A stretch of DNA of 7,523 bases from JAVJUS01 sp040220455. Its GTDB lineage: Bacteria; Pseudomonadota; Alphaproteobacteria; DSM-16000; Inquilinaceae. This document shows positions 5,732-7,523 of this stretch, piece by piece. The position numbers and the translations under genes are program-made. The notes under the pieces were generated by a model. It was given only the letters and a program-made list of their open reading frames with translations. It did no database searches and had not been told where the DNA came from. Position 1 is the first letter of the stretch. Each line of letters starts with the position of its first letter. The DNA lies in contig JAVJUS010000127.1 of the NCBI GenBank assembly GCA_040220455.1, positions 1 through 7,523 on the forward strand, written 5' to 3'.

Positions 5732-6751
5732 TCAGTTCTTGGCCTTGTCGACGAGGCGGTTCTCGGCGATCCAGGGCATCATGGCGCGCAGCTTCTCGCC
5801 GACCTGCTCGATCGGCTCCTCCGCGGCGCGCCGGCGCATCGCCTTGAACGAGGTCTGGCGCACCCGGTTCTCCAGCATCCAGTCCCGCGTGAACTCGCCC
5901 TTCTGGATCTCCGACAGGATGCGCCGCATCTCCGCCTTGGTCTCGTCGGTGATGATCCGCGGGCCGCGCGTGTAGTCGCCGTATTCCGCCGTGTTCGAGA
6001 TCGAGTAGCGCATGTTCGCGATGCCGCCCTCGTAGATCAGGTCGACGATCAGCTTGACCTCGTGCAGGCACTCGAAATACGCCATCTCCGGCGCGTAGCC
6101 CGCCTCGACCAGCGTCTCGTAGCCCGCCTGGATCAGCGCCGTCAGGCCGCCGCACAGCACCACCTGCTCGCCGAACAGGTCGGTCTCGCACTCCTCGCGG
6201 AAACTCGTCTCGATGATCCCGGCCCGGCCGCCGCCGATCGCCGCGGCGTAGGACAGCCCGATATCGAACGCCGCCCCGGTCGCGTTGCGATCCACCGCCA
6301 GCAGGCACGGCACGCCGGCCCCGCGCTGGTACTCCGAGCGAACCGTGTGCCCCGGCCCCTTCGGCGCCACCATGAAGACGTCCAGGTCGGGCCGCGGCTC
6401 GATCAGGTTGAAGTGGACGTTGAGGCCATGGGCGAAGGCGATCGCCGCGCCTTCCTTCAGATTGTCGTGCAGGTTGTCGGCATAGATGTCGGCCTGCAGC
6501 TCGTCCGGGGTCGCCATCATGACGACGTCCGCCCACTCCGCCGCGTCGGCCGGCGAGAAGACCCGGAAGCCCGCGGCCTCGGCCTTCTTCACGGTGGCGG
6601 AGCCCGGGCGGAGCGCGATCGCGACCTCCTTGACGCCGCTGTCGCGCAGATTGGCGGCATGGGCGTGGCCCTGGCTGCCGTAGCCGATGACCGCGACCTT
6701 CTTGGTCTTGATCAGGTTCACGTCGGCGTCGCGATCGTAGTAAACGCGCAT
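5732..6751 (-). CDS. ilvC: Ketol-acid reductoisomerase, class I (short form), NADP-dependent
   Basis: IlvC converts acetolactate to dihydroxyisovalerate (and the acetohydroxybutyrate analogue) by Mg-dependent isomerisation and NADPH reduction, the second common step of valine, leucine and isoleucine synthesis. The 339 residues match the class I length. The Rossmann motif GYGSQGHA is at 23-30. Arg48, Ser51 and Thr53 (LRPGSAT) fit NADPH phosphate binding. His108 (FAHG) and Lys131 are in the active-site region. The metal ligands Asp191, Glu195, Glu227 and Glu231 and the substrate residue Ser252 are all present, so the enzyme should be active. ATG 6751 has GGAG 9 bases upstream. It follows ilvN by 110 bases on the same strand and precedes a terminator, so it is the last gene of the operon. 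Confidence 0.98.
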   Translation of the reverse strand: MRVYYDRDADVNLIKTKKVAVIGYGSQGHAHAANLRDSGVKEVAIALRPGSATVKKAEAAGFRVFSPADAAEWADVVMMATPDELQADIYADNLHDNLKEGAAIAFAHGLNVHFNLIEPRPDLDVFMVAPKGPGHTVRSEYQRGAGVPCLLAVDRNATGAAFDIGLSYAAAIGGGRAGIIETSFREECETDLFGEQVVLCGGLTALIQAGYETLVEAGYAPEMAYFECLHEVKLIVDLIYEGGIANMRYSISNTAEYGDYTRGPRIITDETKAEMRRILSEIQKGEFTRDWMLENRVRQTSFKAMRRRAAEEPIEQVGEKLRAMMPWIAENRLVDKAKN

Positions 6752-6861
6752 CTCCGGTGGCTCCGCTTCTTCTGTGTCTTCGATCGGGATCGGGATCGGG
6801 TTTCTGGGGAACGCCTGTCGGCGGGGGATGTCGGACTCCGGGGACCTGGCGACCGCCGTGC

Positions 6862-7479
6862 TCAGCCGCCGGAGGAGCCGGTCGCGCGCGCCGCCGCCCG
6901 GCCCTCGGGCGAGCGGGTCAGCGCCTCCAGGCTCTCCTCGTCGATGGTGCCGTCCTCGCCGGTCAGCAGGCCCTCGCGCCCGCGTGCGATGGCGACGACG
7001 CCGGTGCGCGCCACGTCGACCAGACCCAGCGGCGTCATCAGGTCGATGAAGGCGTTGAGCTTGTCGGGCGAGCCCGTGACCTCGAAGACGAAGCTGTTGA
7101 GCGTCGAGTCGACCGCGCGCGCCCGGAAGATGTCGGCGATGCGCAGCGCCTCGATCCGCTTCTCCCCGGCGCTGGCGACCTTGACCAGGGCCAGCTCGCG
7201 CTCGACATGCGGGCCCTCCTCGGTCAGGTCGGAGACCGAGTGGACCGGCACCAGGCGGTCGAGCTGGGCCTTGATCTGCTCGATGATCATCGGCGTGCCC
7301 GTGGTCACCAGCGTGATCCGGGAGCGATGGCCGAAGGCGTCGACCTCGGCGACCGTCAGGCTCTCGATATTGTAGCCGCGGCCGGAGAACAGCCCGATAA
7401 CCCGCGCCAGGACCCCCGGCTCGTTGTCGACCAGGACGGCGATGGTATGGCGCTCGATGATCTCGTCGCGGGGTGTCAT
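6862..7479 (-). CDS. ilvN: Acetolactate synthase small (regulatory) subunit
   Basis: This is the regulatory subunit of acetolactate (acetohydroxyacid) synthase; it stimulates the large subunit and carries the valine feedback site. The 205-residue product begins with an ACT domain at about 11-85 (HTIAVLVDNEPGVLARVIGL, then FSGRGYNIESLTV). Asn19 and Gly22 align with the Asn and Gly of the valine-binding loop in E. coli IlvH, so feedback control is likely kept. The second regulatory domain runs from about 90 to 167 (LRIADIFRARAVD, then VVAIARG). The final 38 residues, acidic then Ala/Arg/Gly-rich, go beyond the usual length of about 160. The start at ATG 7479 is set by homology of the N-terminus; no clear Shine-Dalgarno precedes it. 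The large subunit ilvB should lie just beyond the right edge. ilvC follows on the same strand. Confidence 0.97.
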   Translation of the reverse strand: MTPRDEIIERHTIAVLVDNEPGVLARVIGLFSGRGYNIESLTVAEVDAFGHRSRITLVTTGTPMIIEQIKAQLDRLVPVHSVSDLTEEGPHVERELALVKVASAGEKRIEALRIADIFRARAVDSTLNSFVFEVTGSPDKLNAFIDLMTPLGLVDVARTGVVAIARGREGLLTGEDGTIDEESLEALTRSPEGRAAARATGSSGG

Positions 7480-7523
7480 GGCGTGGGGAACCGATAAGGA
7501 AACCGTGGAAACCGGGCGGCGGG

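Noticed and set aside
5663..7375. Open frame of 570 codons on the plus strand, antisense to ilvC and ilvN
   Set aside because: It is the mirror frame of two well-conserved enzymes. Runs such as repeated RLDQR and VDV come from the antisense of their codons.
7437..7523. End of ilvB inside the window, since a frame entering from the right edge ends in TGA overlapping the ilvN ATG
   Set aside because: The 14 codons before that stop (ending RFPYRFPTP) do not look like an IlvB C-terminus, and the stretch is too short to judge.

Overview
The window is very GC-rich, with dense coding and G or C at most third codon positions. It is interrupted by three short AT-rich gaps at about 481-590, 2411-2520 and 5521-5640. 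Gene content and order point to an alphaproteobacterium, possibly of the Rhodospirillales type: a ScfR/RamB-type regulator divergent from isocitrate lyase, and ilvN followed by class I ilvC. The genus cannot be fixed from sequence alone.

Layout, left to right: (1) 1-465, minus: the first 155 codons of an extremely acidic protein of unknown function that runs off the left edge. (2) 588-731, minus: a tiny two-helix membrane protein just downstream of the regulator. (3) 832-2277, minus: an XRE-type short-chain fatty acyl-CoA regulator (ScfR family). (4) 2278-2591: a divergent control region carrying a cluster of TTACAA/TTGTAA hexamers. (5) 2592-3893, plus: isocitrate lyase aceA. It is followed by a strong intercistronic hairpin, a 90-residue protein of unknown function (3975-4247) and a good intrinsic terminator (4345-4381). 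(6) 4433-5386, minus: a class I glutamine-amidotransferase-like hydrolase (peptidase C26/PuuD type). (7) 5387-5731: non-coding, with tandem repeats, a candidate promoter and the ilvC terminator. (8) 5732-6751 ilvC and 6862-7479 ilvN, both minus: the lower part of a branched-chain amino acid operon whose upstream part, presumably ilvB, lies beyond the right edge.

Two metabolic units are clear. The left one is glyoxylate bypass control: the regulator probably senses an acyl-CoA, acts on the shared spacer, and controls both aceA and itself. The right one makes valine, leucine and isoleucine precursors: IlvN is the regulatory subunit of acetolactate synthase and IlvC carries out the next step. 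The C26 hydrolase sits between them, separated by a terminator and its own promoter-like sequence, so it is probably independent.

Most of the window is ordinary chromosomal metabolism. I see no mobile element, CRISPR array, tRNA or rRNA. The parts most worth following up are the putative operator cluster, the aceA-linked 90-residue protein with its hairpin, and the acidic partial protein.
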